Source: Heloderma charlesbogerti (lineage: Eukaryota; Chordata; Lepidosauria; Squamata; Helodermatidae). Taken from it: a DNA stretch of 64,000 nt. Under the pieces are notes generated by a model. The model was not told the origin of the DNA. It worked only from the letters and a program-made list of their open reading frames with translations, and ran no database searches. The number at the start of each line of letters is the position of its first letter. Within the stretch, counting starts at the first letter, position 1. Position numbers and translations under genes: made by a program. Below are positions 22,986 to 34,421 of this stretch, piece after piece. The DNA is taken from positions 62,001-126,000 of the forward strand of contig JANEZZ010002243.1 of assembly GCA_026122225.1 (NCBI GenBank), given 5' to 3'.

Positions 22986-24378
22986 TTATGTAATTGCCTG
23001 ATCTACACCTCTTGGACCAATGTGCAGATAAGAACTTACTTATGAACCAGGTTTTACATTTCTGATTTCTCTGCCTGTTGTGACACAGTTCTTGGCAGTC
23101 AAAACACAAAATTTCAAAATACACATTTAAGTAATATTTTGATAGAACATACTCATTTAAATATGTATTTTGAGAGGAACTGAATTATGGGTAAACACAT
23201 GAGAAAGTGATACCGACCAGAAACAGACAGATTCACATATCCCTAACCAAAGTTAGACTCTCTGTAGTTGTGAATTGCACATCCCTAACCACATTGAGAC
23301 TTTGTATAGTTGTAAAAAGGCACTCACTGTTGTCTTTTATTTGCTCAGTCAGCCCCAACGTTGAGAGTCAGTGCTTAATTATCTGCTTCCTATCCTCTCT
23401 TTTAAGAGACAAAATCCCCCAAATAGTATTTACAAGGAGCGGCTGGCAAAGAGAAAATCCTAGCTGCAGTTATTAGAAAACAGTTTGAGAATGGGGTGGA
23501 GGGGGGAAGGAATGGAAGGAGGGACGTGATTCTGAAACATGAACTGCCACGAGTGATTCAATTCTCAACAAAGTTGCAGCTTTTTCTCCTTGATTTCCTA
23601 GGAGCACAAGGATAATCAATAAGCGAGTGGAAGGAGAATTTGTAATACTTAGCTTTGGCTTTGCTTGCAGAAAATCAACATTTATCTTTGCGTAATGGAA
23701 TGGTCCTGTCTTGACAATAATCTCAGTCCTTGGTGATAAAAGTTTGCCATTTCTCACAAATTAAAAGGCATTTGAAAGGCATGATATAGAAGTGTTGCTT
23801 CTCTTAGCTACATCGCTAATACCTTGGAAATGTCATACGGTGTTCTTTAAATATATATCTCATTTTTTCCACTGCTAATTCAGTGCTGTCTGAAAGCTGC
23901 TTTTACAGATTCTTTCTGATGATCATATATTTCAGTAAAATTCCAGGACTCCCCGATTTTAAGAGGGTTGGACATTTTCACCAGAACCTTGACAACATCC
24001 CTCCTGTGGAAAAACACAGCAGGCAACCTACCTAGGGATATGGGAAACCTATTTCTTAATTTCCATTGGTATTTCTGCCACTTTTCATGTTGGCATCAAA
24101 AAATGGATATGCAGTTTGGGGAATATAGACCCAAATCTGTGTCATGTATCTTATCCATATTATTATTTACAAATTGGTTTAATCACACACATGTTCCTCT
24201 AGTCAAAGGGTTAGACATCTGTCTAAATAAGCAATATATATATAACAGATCTGAATCACCATTGTGCAATGCAATGCATGAGTAACAGAATCTGCAGTTG
24301 GCTTAATTGTGCATCAATTTGCATGCTCCATCATGCTCCCCCCACTCCACCCTCAAATCTGATTATGATATTCTCAAA

Positions 24379-24380
<2 letters not shown>
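22986..24380. other. No recognisable feature
   Basis: Unique-looking sequence. CACATATCCCTA (about 23236) and GCACATCCCTA (about 23279) look like hAT right ends but have no left partners. Confidence 0.35.

Positions 24381-24410
<30 letters not shown>
24381..24410. repeat. (GT)15 microsatellite
   Basis: Uninterrupted GT run. Confidence 0.95.
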
Positions 24411-24414
<4 letters not shown>

Positions 24415-24906
24415 ATGAAAAAGCACAGATGTTCATGGCGTTCCCTATGCCTCCCTCTTTTAAGGGTCATAACTTCATTGGGCTTGCTGAAAAACAGCCT
24501 GGCTCTTAGGCCTAGTTTTTCAGTGGACAGACACTATGGAACATGATATGCAAACTAGGTGTGATATGGGGGGCAGCCACATTTTTGTATTTGTGTGTCT
24601 GCCTTATTCACTTAAAAATCAAGGGTAGGAGCTTAATTTTTGCAACCTGCTAGTGTCATTCTCTACTAGCCAAGGTTACTTTCCTGAGAAGCATAGCCCT
24701 GTTGATTATTTTTCTCCCCAAAATTTCCTGTGGTCAAAGAAGCCTGCTTCTCTCCATTCACTTTCCATCATTGTTTGAACCTGTCACATTGCTCAAGTGA
24801 CAAGCAGAAGAGTTGAGCTGAACCTTTTGGCCATTTATGGGAGGAAAGGTTGAAAATAAAACAGTCCTGAACACTGGAATGGCTGAATTTCCTTTATGGG
24901 TTTTTG

Positions 24907-24927
24907 TTGGTGGTGGTGGTGGTGGTG
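24907..24927. repeat. (TGG)7 microsatellite
   Basis: Seven TGG units followed by a G-rich run. Confidence 0.9.
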
Positions 24928-25307
24928 GGGAGGGGGCGGGTTGGCTTATGTTAGTCAACTGGCCATGCTGACTGTGAGGTTCTCTGCATCCTCCCCCGCC
25001 ATGTTTCTTGGACCACAATGCCATGGAGACGTCAGCACAGTACTTAGCATAATTCCCACTGCATTCTGGGGAAGGCACAGAGAACCAAACTACCTTGTTG
25101 ACTTAAACTAAGGTGATCCACCCCAAACACCAGAGAAATTTGCCCACACCCCCAAAAGAGCCTAAAATCCCCCCTTTCCCTAGGGGGTAAATAGTTCTAA
25201 CAATGTGTTCTAATAGGGGAAAAAAAGGAGTCTTACAGATTCTCCTACTGGCATTCCAACAATGATATATTACTTCCTAGTTTTATCCTCCTCCCCCTCT
25301 CCCTCCA

Positions 25308-25328
25308 TGCCTGCCTGCCTGCCTGCCT
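25308..25328. repeat. (TGCC)n microsatellite
   Basis: About five TGCC units. Confidence 0.9.
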
Positions 25329-26837
25329 TCTATTAATAATTGGCTGGCTTAATCAGCTAACACCTTTGTAACACTAACATAACATTGGTACAAAGGTCAG
25401 TGTAAGGGATAGGACTCCATAGTGTGTCTGTAATTTCCAGCAGCCAGCATGTGATAAATAGGCCTTTAAAAGACAGACAGAATTTTCGATTTTTCCCTAT
25501 TCTTTAATTTCCCCCTCCCCCCAGTGTGATTGCTTTGTTTCATCTTAACAAGAAGAAGAATTAAAATGTTAAGGCAAAAACTCAAAGCCATTAAAATGTA
25601 GCCCATTTTCCTGCACTAGTAGAGTTTGCAACAAAAACAGACCAAACACAGTGTTTATTTTTTTTAAAGAGTTTGTCTGTTTTATTTATTACTTTTCTCC
25701 ATTCTGATGATTTTAAAAAATGATCATGATAAATTCAACAGATAATGTGGCATACTGAAATAATTTCTGTGTACTGAACCCAAAATCGCATGGTCCTACT
25801 TGTAACATTTTATGGCCTGGTACTATGAGCAGCTAGACAGCAATTCAGAATAGTTATGTGCACCTCTCCCCTGAGAAAACTTGGTATTCCTTGAAGCTCT
25901 TACCTTTCTTTCAAAGTCTCCAGGTAGTTTGCTTAAGCAGGAATGTCCAATTTCACCTTGAATCTTATTTTAGGCAGAATGTGATGGCATCTTAGAGATA
26001 TGTGGCACCTCTCTGAGAAATGTGGTAAGTCTTCTGAAAACTGCTTTGGCTTCCCTTCAAACATTCAGATATTTTTTTCCTGAGCAGGAAACTTGCTTTG
26101 AATCTTGCTTTATCTGAATTTTTTTGACAATGTACCAATGGATGCCATGATTCCGGAAAGGGTCCTTGTAGAAGACAGACAGCCAACAGCTTTTTGGGGT
26201 CAAGTCTAGGTCTTGAATTGTCCTTGACAATACTGCTCACAAAAGGCTTTTAAGGAAATGAAGGCATAATGGAAATAATTGATCAGCAACTGGCAATTAG
26301 GAAACATAGGATATTCCTAAATGGTCACTTTTCAAAGCTAAAAGAATAAACAAGCAGTGTGACCCTCAAAGATTTTTGCTGAGAAATCTACTAGTACTAC
26401 ATATATTCATTGATTACTGGGAAAGCAACACAAACACAGAATTGACACAGTATTTGGAGGCACAAACTATTTAAGATCATGCCATAAATAAACAGAGTAT
26501 GTGTTTCAGAAGGATCTTGCAGCATTGGAAAAATAAGGTACAAAATGACAGATAGCTCAGTGCAAGTGATTAACACTAGCAAAATGATTGAAAAACACAC
26601 ACAATGTTTGATGGAAAGCTATCAGCTCCTAGCATTCAAAAATGCAGAATGAATATGCAGAGTTCCATGAAAATATCAGCTCAATGTGCTTTGGAATAAA
26701 AACCATAAGAAAAAAGAAATGTTTGAGAATGTTATCTGATGGTGCAGAAAACAGAGCCAATTAGTTGGTGTATGGAATCACTGAGTAGTGAAGTAAATAA
26801 TATTTCCTACAACTAACTAATAGGATACGATATAAGG
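25329..26837. other. No recognisable feature
   Basis: Contains a faint direct repeat (about 25860-25980 versus 26008-26130, sharing GCACCTCTC, GAGAAA and TTGAATCTT blocks). No gene or known repeat recognised. Confidence 0.35.
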
Positions 26838-26880
26838 GACTGCATTATACCAGGTCAGATCACTGGTCTATATAGTTATT
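26838..26880 (-). repeat. Sauria-type SINE 3' end fragment
   Basis: ATTATACCAGGTCAGATCAC followed by TGGTCTATATAG is the inverse of the Sauria-type tail (GGACCAATGGTCTGA) seen at 29662-29758 and 43962-44164. The head is missing. Confidence 0.5.
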
Positions 26881-26923
26881 TGAACTTCTCTTGTGCTGTT
26901 CAATGAGCTGGTGATGTGTGAAA

Positions 26924-27319
26924 TAGGGATGCTGGATAAATTTGAGACAGACTAAAATGAGCTCATATTTCTAAGAATCCGAACTGCAGACTCCACTGCG
27001 GAGTGACCCGCACAGGCTGTGCGAAGTCCGTGGACTTTTGGATGATTTTTTTACTTTCCTGAAATTTACGCATATAAAGTTGTAGGAAAATAGTACGTTT
27101 CCTCTGAGGAACATTGGATGCGTGGGGACAACACGCTAAATGTAATGTACTAAGGTAAATTATGTAAATACTTACAGAATTATTAATGTAAGTATTTGCA
27201 TGTTTTTCCACATGATGAAAAAAAAAATTTGCATCCATCTGTGAGCGGATGATGGAACAAAAGGCACCTGGCAATCTGCAAAACACAGACAGGGAGGATT
27301 TCACACAGTCACATCCCTA
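26924..27319. mobile_element. hAT-like MITE, family 2, intact
   Basis: Starts TAGGGATGCTGGATAAATTT and ends CAGTCACATCCCTA. Perfect 8-bp duplication GTGTGAAA (26916-26923 and 27320-27327). Contains GGAACAAAAGGCACCTGGCA near the right end and a TTATGTAAATACTTACAG-type palindromic centre. Non-coding, 396 bp. Confidence 0.9.
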
Positions 27320-27397
27320 GTGTGAAACAGTTTCAAGGATCAATGCTGGTCAGCACACAGGCATGCCAATATCTTTTAAGGGGCAACATAGGATGGT

Positions 27398-27833
27398 TTA
27401 GGGAGCAATCCTATCAAGATAGGTGGCCACCTTCGAACTCAGAAGAGACCGCCTATCCAAAGCAAGGCAGGAGAGGCACGGGGGGAACGTTCTCTCCTGC
27501 CCTGCTATTTTCCGCTAGGCATCCATTTTCGGCTGTCTAGCCACAGAGGGGCTGACCAGGAGAGGAGGCTGCTGTACGACACATTGGATGTGTCATACAC
27601 GCAGCTCTGCTCTCCCTGCCCCAGAATGACCCCCCTGGAATGCCCCTTTTCAGTCCCTCTGCACTCCTCTTCCGAACATGGAGGATGGGGCTTCTCCACG
27701 CTGCCTCTGAGGCAGTGCGGATGTGGGTGGAGGTCGGTTTTCCGGGAAAAACCGACCTCCGTGGTCGGTTCCCAGAAAATAGCGTATCCTATGGCTCTCT
27801 AGACAGTGTCTAGTGGCCATAGGATTGCCCCCT
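27398..27833. mobile_element. MITE-2-related element
   Basis: Inverted ends TTAGGGAGCAATCCTAT and ATAGGATTGCCCCCT enclose about 430 bp. The right part contains GTTTTCCGGGAAAAC near 27738. The element at 47110-47494 has the same ends and a similar internal layout. Confidence 0.65.
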
Positions 27834-29428
27834 CTGTCTCCTTGATAGAATTATGCAACACTGGGGGATGCTGAAGGTATTTAAGGAAGGAGTTTAGCTC
27901 TCTGTTCTGGATACTATCATTGGGCAGGGGTGGGATCTGTCTAGCTCAAGCTCATTGCGGCTCTCATTTTTCCACTGTGAAGATCACTCTCCAGTTTCAT
28001 ATAAGTCCCCTCGCCCCGGGGAAAAACAAAAGCAAAGAAAGGTACATAAATGTACACATTTTTCATGCATATTTTTTGACTGTATACATTTTGTATGCAT
28101 GCACCCATGGACTAAAGTGTCTTTGCACACATTGTAGATTATGAGTAGGGATATTCATGGACATTTATTTCCTTGGGCAGAATCCAATGGGGTGCTTTGC
28201 CTTCTGCAAGTGATGGATCCCACAAATTCTGTTGCCCGAATGGGACCCACCACTTATGCAAGGGAAATTTAGCGCTTCCTAGGGGAAGCCCCAAAACAAA
28301 CAGAAATGCTCATTTCTGAAAGGAGACAGGTTGGTTGAGCTCCGTTATGCAAGCCCTGCCGACCTGCCTTCTTCCAGGAAGAAGTTTTTTTGCTCATTTC
28401 AGGTTGCCCCAGAACAGAAGTGCTAAGTTGCCATGCAATGGAATTGGCCAGGTGTAAGAGAACTGGCAGGGGTGTGAGTGCCCCATTGGTTCTGCCCTTG
28501 TATCTAGGTACCTGTTGTCCAGATCTTGTGAGATTTGCTGGAGACAATCAGGTGCAGTGTTCGAACAAAACAAGCAATGTTCTCCACAGGGAGTTACTGG
28601 CATGGTCTGGAGAGAGCGTGCTTGTGCAGATAAACTAGGACCTGTAGTTTGAGAGCCATAGCATTTTGTGTTTCCCTATGTGACATGCTCTCTCAAGAAC
28701 TACCAATCCCAGAATGCCTTGTGCAGGAGGGAAGGATAGCTCCAAGGATAGCAGGAGCCTGTACTGCTTACAGGATTTAAAGATGAAAAAGTGAGTAAAC
28801 GTCTACTTCATGCACGTGTGCACGCACACACCATACTACTGTATCTTGCTATAAATCCAAGTCAGGCAGCCATAAATGCAAGGAGGTTCAATAAAGGAAG
28901 CTAAGAGAAAGGAAAGGATACCAATAAATCCCCCAGTGTTTCAAAACCAACCTGGCCTTTCTGCAGTCTGGTTCAGACAATACAGTAACTAGGGAAGCAG
29001 ATGAACAACAACAGCAACAACAAAATAAATATAGAGATTGTCTGTGGTAGCAAATTACGTAGAAAAAAAGGTGTCAGATGCACCATGCAATTCCAGGCTA
29101 TTGCTTTCAAAAAATTTTCAAAAGGTAATATCACCATTAGCACTAGCATATTTAGAAATTTTACAAAACCAAACCAACTGCACAATCCCCCCCCGCCCCA
29201 AGGCCCAGACTTATGACTTTAAAAAATAACAGCTAATTCATGGTTTTCCAGTGAAAAAGGCCAGAAAAATAAAGTTTTCACATGAATTGATCTATTTGTG
29301 AAACAATTGTGGCCACACTGCCCTTTTTTTTTAAAGTTAAAACACTGACAAGATTATTAACTTTATTAAGGCAAACCAAAAAGTTACAATATAGACAACA
29401 AGCAAAACATGGCCAAAAAAAGAGAAAA

Positions 29429-29430
<2 letters not shown>
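27834..29430. other. No recognisable feature
   Basis: 28147 reads TAGGGATATTCATGGAC, which could be a hAT-like left end, but no right end follows. No gene recognised. Confidence 0.35.

Positions 29431-29483
<53 letters not shown>
29431..29483. repeat. (GT)n-(TA)n microsatellite
   Basis: About nineteen GT units run into seven TA units. Confidence 0.95.
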
Positions 29484-29484
<1 letters not shown>

Positions 29485-29661
29485 AATTTTAAACAAACAA
29501 AAATAAAAACAACTCCTTTTTTTCGTGACCCATGACATTTTATTTATGATGTGGAATTGTGGGAGGCCCATGGTATACGTTTGTTCTGGTACCCAAAAAT
29601 GATGCCTGTACCCTGTTTGGTATCTCCAGGTAACTCTGGGATATACTCCTGTCTATATCCC

Positions 29662-29758
29662 AGGGTTACCTGGAGAGCCACTGCTTGTGCATGTAGGCAA
29701 TATTATTAAGCTAAATGGACCATTGTTCTGATTTGGTATATGGTAGCTTCCTATGTTC
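29662..29758 (+). repeat. Sauria-type SINE, 3' part
   Basis: ACCTGGAGAGCCACTGC, GGCAATATTATTAAGC, TAAATGGACCATTGTTCTGA and GGTAGCTTCCTATGTTC follow the order of the Sauria SINE body and tail (recalled consensus). The tRNA head is absent. Confidence 0.65.
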
Positions 29759-29903
29759 ATATCCTTGCATGCTGCAGTTTATTTAGTTTGCCATGTACAA
29801 CCTAACTTAGCTATAGCCTGTAGACTATCCATAAGCCTGTTCTTATATGCATTGTCCTGCCCCCATTTTGATTTTCTTCTCAGGAAATATATTGGGGTGA
29901 AAT

Positions 29904-30448
29904 TAGGGATGGCGCAGGCACCTGATTGGGTCTGGGAGTCCGCCAGGATCACCTGCCTGCACCCCGGACCACACCCACCAAGCCTCTGGACTCACCCCCA
30001 CTCGTGCCCTCCCGGACACTCCCCACACTCACCTGGACCCGTCTGTGAGCACCCACCATTTTCCCAAGCTTGTTTTTATGAAAAAGGCAGTCTTAAAAAT
30101 GTGCATATTTAAATATGCCCAAATTTGGGCTAGCAAAGGCTGAACTATGCAATATTAGAGGCATGCATAGCCCATTTATACCTCCAATCTTGCATATATC
30201 CACCTTTCCCAGCCCAAATTTGTGTATATTTAAATATGCACATTTTTAAAACCTCATTTTTTTCTGTAAAAACAAGCTTGGGAAAATGGTGGGCACTTGC
30301 AGATGGGATCCAGGGTGGGTGTGGGAGGCTCGGCAAGCTTGTGGAGGCTTGTGGGAACCTGAACACAAGTCTGGTGGAGGGCTTGAATGGGGCAGCACTT
30401 CAGTGCGTGCCTGCCGAAACTGGATGGGGGTGGGTCCATCCATCCCTA
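29904..30448. mobile_element. hAT-like MITE, family 3, intact
   Basis: Starts TAGGGATGGCGCAGGCACC and ends TCCATCCATCCCTA. Perfect 8-bp duplication GGTGAAAT (29896-29903 and 30449-30456). The GC-rich arms surround an inverted AT-rich centre in which AAAATGTGCATATTTAAATA reads back on the right side. Non-coding. Confidence 0.9.
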
Positions 30449-30699
30449 GGTGAAATCCAATGATGCCCATCCAGCAACAGAAGAGACCTCATTGGTGGAA
30501 TGGATTCCCCTCTCCCCTGATGCCTCCACACATCCCCCAAATCTGCTTTGGAGGATTGGGGGACCCTCCAAAACAGGTTGGGGCACACAGAAGGGGATGG
30601 GAAGGGGAAATCCTGTTGCACACGAGTAGAAGTCAACTTGTGAAATGTTGAATGTTACCTGTGGTAATTTTAAGACATTTTTTTACACTATGTAAATAT

Positions 30700-30775
30700 T
30701 GTAAATATTTATATATTTATATATTTATATGTATATTATTATTATATAGTCTATGTAAATATATATTTATATATC
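30700..30775. repeat. (TATATTTA)-like AT-rich simple repeat
   Basis: Irregular TATTTATA and ATTATT runs. Confidence 0.8.
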
Positions 30776-31315
30776 TCATTTATCTGAAAAACCAGGATGC
30801 TGAACTGCTATGGACATATAAGTGAAAGTTCATCCTCCAGTCAGGCAATTCTCCAGACATTTTTTGTGGGTTTCAGTTTCCTAATTGCTCTCCAGGTAAA
30901 TTTAAGAAACATTAAAATATGCAAATACTTGTAATCTGAGTAACCATTTTGTATCTGCATATTCATTTTTTCCCAATATATTTCCAAGTAATGATCCAGC
31001 GTGCAAATAATTTGGACTTGATTGGCTGACTTCTTCTGTTGCATACACATTAGTAGGAAACAGCCGTTCAGTGATTCTGCATGATTCATCATTGACTTTT
31101 TGGGTTTTTTGCCTATTTCCCAAAGGACTCTTTAGCTAAGCATTCACCTCACCTTATTTTTCATCCCGTTAAATATTAGTTATCATTTCTGTATTCTTAT
31201 AGTTTTTCTAGCTTGCACTGTTTGTTTGTTTGTTTGTTTTATTTTAATTTACATCAATTGTGGATGCTTCTTGCCAGTTTAGCAAGTTGGATAGTGGAGA
31301 ATATGTATGGGTAAA

Positions 31316-31320
<5 letters not shown>

Positions 31321-31350
<30 letters not shown>
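31321..31350. repeat. (CT)15 microsatellite
   Basis: Uninterrupted CT run followed by ATATATAT. Confidence 0.95.
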
Positions 31351-31359
<9 letters not shown>

Positions 31360-31448
31360 GTAGTGCTGAAATTAATACACACAGGAGTCCCTTTTTAGGG
31401 TAACTTGGAGTTGTCCAACGTGCATATTGAAAACAAGAACAAAATTGT

Positions 31449-31655
31449 ACTCGGGAGATCTGGGTTCTAGTCCCCACTCGGCTATGGAAGCTCACTGGGT
31501 GACTTTGGGCCAGTCACAGACTCTCAGCCCAGCCTACCTCACAGGGCTGTTGTTGTGAGGATAAAATTGAGGAGGAGGAGGATTATGTATGCTGCCTTGG
31601 GTTCCTTAAGGAGGAAAAAAAGGCAGGATATAAATGCGATAATAAATATAAATAA
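31449..31655 (+). repeat. MIR-like SINE with L2-like tail
   Basis: Plus orientation: GGGAGATCTGGGTTCTAGTC (tRNA-like head remnant), TCACTGGGTGACTTTGGGCC, CTCACAGGGCTGTTGTTGTG (core), then GGCAGGATATAAATGCGAT (L2-like tail). Same family as 20558-20816. Confidence 0.75.
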
Positions 31656-31870
31656 TGGATCCAGAATATATCCTGGTAGCTATCCATAACTCCTCAGACT
31701 ATGAAGAGCACCTGGAGAAGGCTGTCTGCTGAAGAACTTAGTGTATGGGCAGGTACATGTGGAGACTGGCAAACAGATGCCCCATGTAATGTATCTTTTC
31801 TGGGTTGTACTGTTTCATAATGCAGGTGGTGGATCCAGGGCCAGCACCAGATTCCACTGGGCCATCGTCG

Positions 31871-32793
31871 TAGGGATGTCAGAGAATTTCTCCATGAATC
31901 TCAGGGAGGCCGAATGCCAGTGCAATCGGCCCCCTGAAATTGATGGAGAAATGGTCTGCCCCCCCCCGGGACGGGACTTACCTTGCTCGAATGTCCCTGG
32001 CGGCGGCGGTTCGGTGGTGGTTCGGCAGTGGTTCGGCGGCGGCGGCTGCGGCGTCCAGTCTTCCGACCGGCTGCCGCCGCCGCAGTTTCCAAGTAAAAAA
32101 ACAAACAAATGTGATAGGCTACGTAAAGATTTACGTAGCCTATCACAGCTAGATTTTTAAAAAACACCGTGATAGGCTACGTAAATGTTTATGTAGCCTA
32201 TCACTGCTGACTTTGAAAAAAAAAATGCGTACGCAAATGGCGGCCCCCATGGGCGCCACCATTTGCGTTCCTTATTTTGGCACATGTAGTCTACGTAAAC
32301 ATTTATGTAGCCTATGGCGAAAATAAGGGCAACACAAATAGTGTTCCCCTTATTTTTGCCGTAGTCTACGTAAATGTTTATGTAGACTACATGTGCCAAA
32401 ATAAGGAACGCAAATGGCGGTGCCCTTGGGCACTGCCATTTGCATACGCGCTTCTTTTTTTTTTCCAAAGCAGCCGTGATAGGCTATGTAAACATTTACG
32501 TAGCCTATCATGGCTGACTGCAGGGACACAAATGGCGGTGGCTACGGCCGCTGCCATTTGCGTCCTGGCAGGAAACGAGGTTTTGCGGCCAGAGGGATGC
32601 AGGTTTCACAGCCTCCCCCACGGCCAGAATTTCAGCGGGGAGGGACGGGGCACCTCCCCCCCAGCCATAATTTCGGCGGGGAGGGATGGAGTGCCTCCCC
32701 CCCGGCCAGAATTTTGGGGGGAGGGACGGAGCGCCTCCCCCCCCACCGCGAAGCAAGCTTCGGGATCAGGTAAGTGACTTTCATCCATCCCTA
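31871..32793. mobile_element. Palindromic hAT-like MITE, family 1 (beta-alpha)
   Basis: Starts TAGGGATGTCAGAGAATTTC (beta), ends TTTCATCCATCCCTA (alpha). Target duplication CATCGTCG (31863-31870) and CGTCGTCG (32794-32801). The core is a hierarchical palindrome centred near 32341, with stems GATAGGCTACGTAA and AGTCTACGTAAA. The alpha arm has three tandem GC-rich units at about 32626-32745. Outward donors: 31980-31981 (minus) and 32770-32771 (plus). Confidence 0.9.
31982..32085 (-). other. First-exon-like ORF, start codon decayed
   Basis: Equivalent to the exon-like frame at 12039. The start position reads CTG (32083-32085) in ACTGCGGCGG where other copies read ATGGCGGCG. The frame continues with AAAAGRKTGRRSRRRRTT and ends GAGCAAG|GTAAGT. 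The reading frame is open although the ATG is lost. Confidence 0.4.
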
Positions 32794-33303
32794 CGTCGTC
32801 GGCATAGTGATGCTGATGGGCCCTGTACCTTCCTGCCACACAAGCCACTCACCTACCACTAAGTTTTGCTTCCCCCCCCTGCCCCGAAGCAAAGCACCCT
32901 GCCTCCTAAGCCACTTGCTCTCCTCCTGCAAGTATCTGTATATGAGAAAGAGAAGCAGCATATGTGGAATATTAATATTTGCATATGTGAATGTACTTAT
33001 GTGTCATGGGTTTTTTGAAAAAGAATAAGCATTGACGTGTAGACAGTTGACAGGGTTGAAAAAAAGTAAAACAGGGCTCCTGATAGTGGGGAGCTGACTG
33101 TGCTTATGCTTGTATGCTGTTTAAATCTTTCATTCAATGCATAGACATGTGCTGCAGGTAATACTTCAATGGGTGGAGGACAGAGGGTGAAAGTCTGAGG
33201 CCTACAGAGGCAAAGAGAAAAAAAAATCAGGCTTAGAGGCATGGAGTTTTCTTTTGGGAGGTGGTCACACTGAGAGGAGTAGTCTCATTTCTCCAGTTAA
33301 GTG
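32794..33303. other. Unassigned segment between family 1 copies
   Basis: No gene recognised. Together with 33882-34400 it may be one older retroelement split by the element at 33304, because the sequence just continues after the GTTAAGTG duplication. This is a guess. Confidence 0.3.
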
Positions 33304-33881
33304 TAGGGGTGTGCGGATCATTCACCATCTGTTCTGCGATGGTGTCTGTGGGCGGGGGGGAGGCGCTTCATTCCTCCCCCCCCCTGCCCGGAATCCATCC
33401 AGGCCGGCTCCGCTCTGCCTCGATCCTGTGGAGCCGGCCGCCAGCTCCTCTTCTCTGGTGAATGTCGATATGGCCGGCAGCCATTGCCATGCCGTATTGC
33501 TGTTAGTAAGTCTCCGGACGCAAATGGCGTACTGGATGCCATTTGCGGCTGTAAAGCTGGTAGAGTAACCTAAATGCAGCTGTAAATGGCTGCATTTAGG
33601 CTAATCTACCAGGTTTACAGACGCAAATGGCTACTCCATTTGCGTCTGGAGACTTACTTTCAGCGATATGGCATGGCAATGGCAGCCAGCCATATCAACA
33701 TTTGCCAGAGATGCGGAGCAGGTGGCCGGCTCCACAGGATCGAGGCAGTGATGGATCCAACCTGGATGGATTCTGTGGGGAGGTGGCGGTGAGTGCTCTG
33801 TTCCGCCATGGGCCCCAGTGGGGCCGGATTCTTGGAATCTGGCCTCATTGGGGTCCATGGCGGAATTCTCCCCCATCCCTA
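33304..33881. mobile_element. Palindromic hAT-like MITE, family 1 (gamma), intact
   Basis: Starts TAGGGGTGTGCGGATCATTC and ends TTCTCCCCCATCCCTA. Perfect duplication GTTAAGTG (33296-33303 and 33882-33889). The core palindrome is centred near 33575 on CTAAATGCAGCTGTAAATGG, flanked by GCAAATGGC arms and CCATATCAACATTTGCC / GAATGTCGATATGGCC arms. It carries no GATAGGCTACGTAA stem. Confidence 0.9.
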
Positions 33882-34421
33882 GTTAAGTGTCAGTTTCATT
33901 TCTTCAGGTTTGAAAGAGTACTTTTGGTTTTGAGGGAGGAGGGTGTACATAAAGAGAGGGAGATAGCCAGTAAGAGTAGAGACACACAGCCAGAGCCTGA
34001 AGTGAGAGCAGACTCTGACGACCAGAGGAGGAAGGAGCAGCCTAGAGGAGTCTAAGGACAGCTAGGGTAAGGGAACTTGGGTTTTGTGACTCTCCCCCCC
34101 CCCTTTTAATGCCTTGGGTATCACTCAGCCCTATTGTGTAAATACCTTTTGTTGGGACTTGCTAGCTTTAAGTCTACTAGTAAACTGTTGTGGTTAAAGC
34201 CTGCATCTAGAGTGTCAGTCGCCCCATGTCTGCATCCTAAACCTCACATTACTGGGAAGGGGAACTTTAAAAGAAGGAAGCTGTGATTCTTAAGGAGGCA
34301 AGAGATACTTAAGGGGTTGCTCAGGGGGTCCAGGTCATAAGGGGAACGCTGACACAGGGGGTGGAGCTTGCCACTGCCCACCAGCTGAGCATTCATTCTT
34401 TTCATGGAAAGGAGCCCTAAC
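33882..34421. other. Unassigned, possibly LTR-like
   Basis: After the duplication the sequence runs through GTAAACTGTTGTGGTTAAAG near 34180. This recalls the 3' part of some LTRs, but I cannot define TG...CA ends, so I leave it unassigned. Confidence 0.3.

Noticed and set aside
23225..23290. Two hAT-like right ends (CACATATCCCTA, GCACATCCCTA)
   Set aside because: No matching left ends nearby. They could be remnants, but I cannot define elements.
28147..28300. Possible hAT-like element starting TAGGGATATTC
   Set aside because: No CATCCCTA-like right end and no 8-bp duplication within 1 kb.
32277..32777. Other frames with repeated DRLRKYLRSLS or IGYVNIYVAYH peptides
   Set aside because: These peptides are two reading frames of the same palindrome and occur on both strands of every copy. 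They are not protein repeats.
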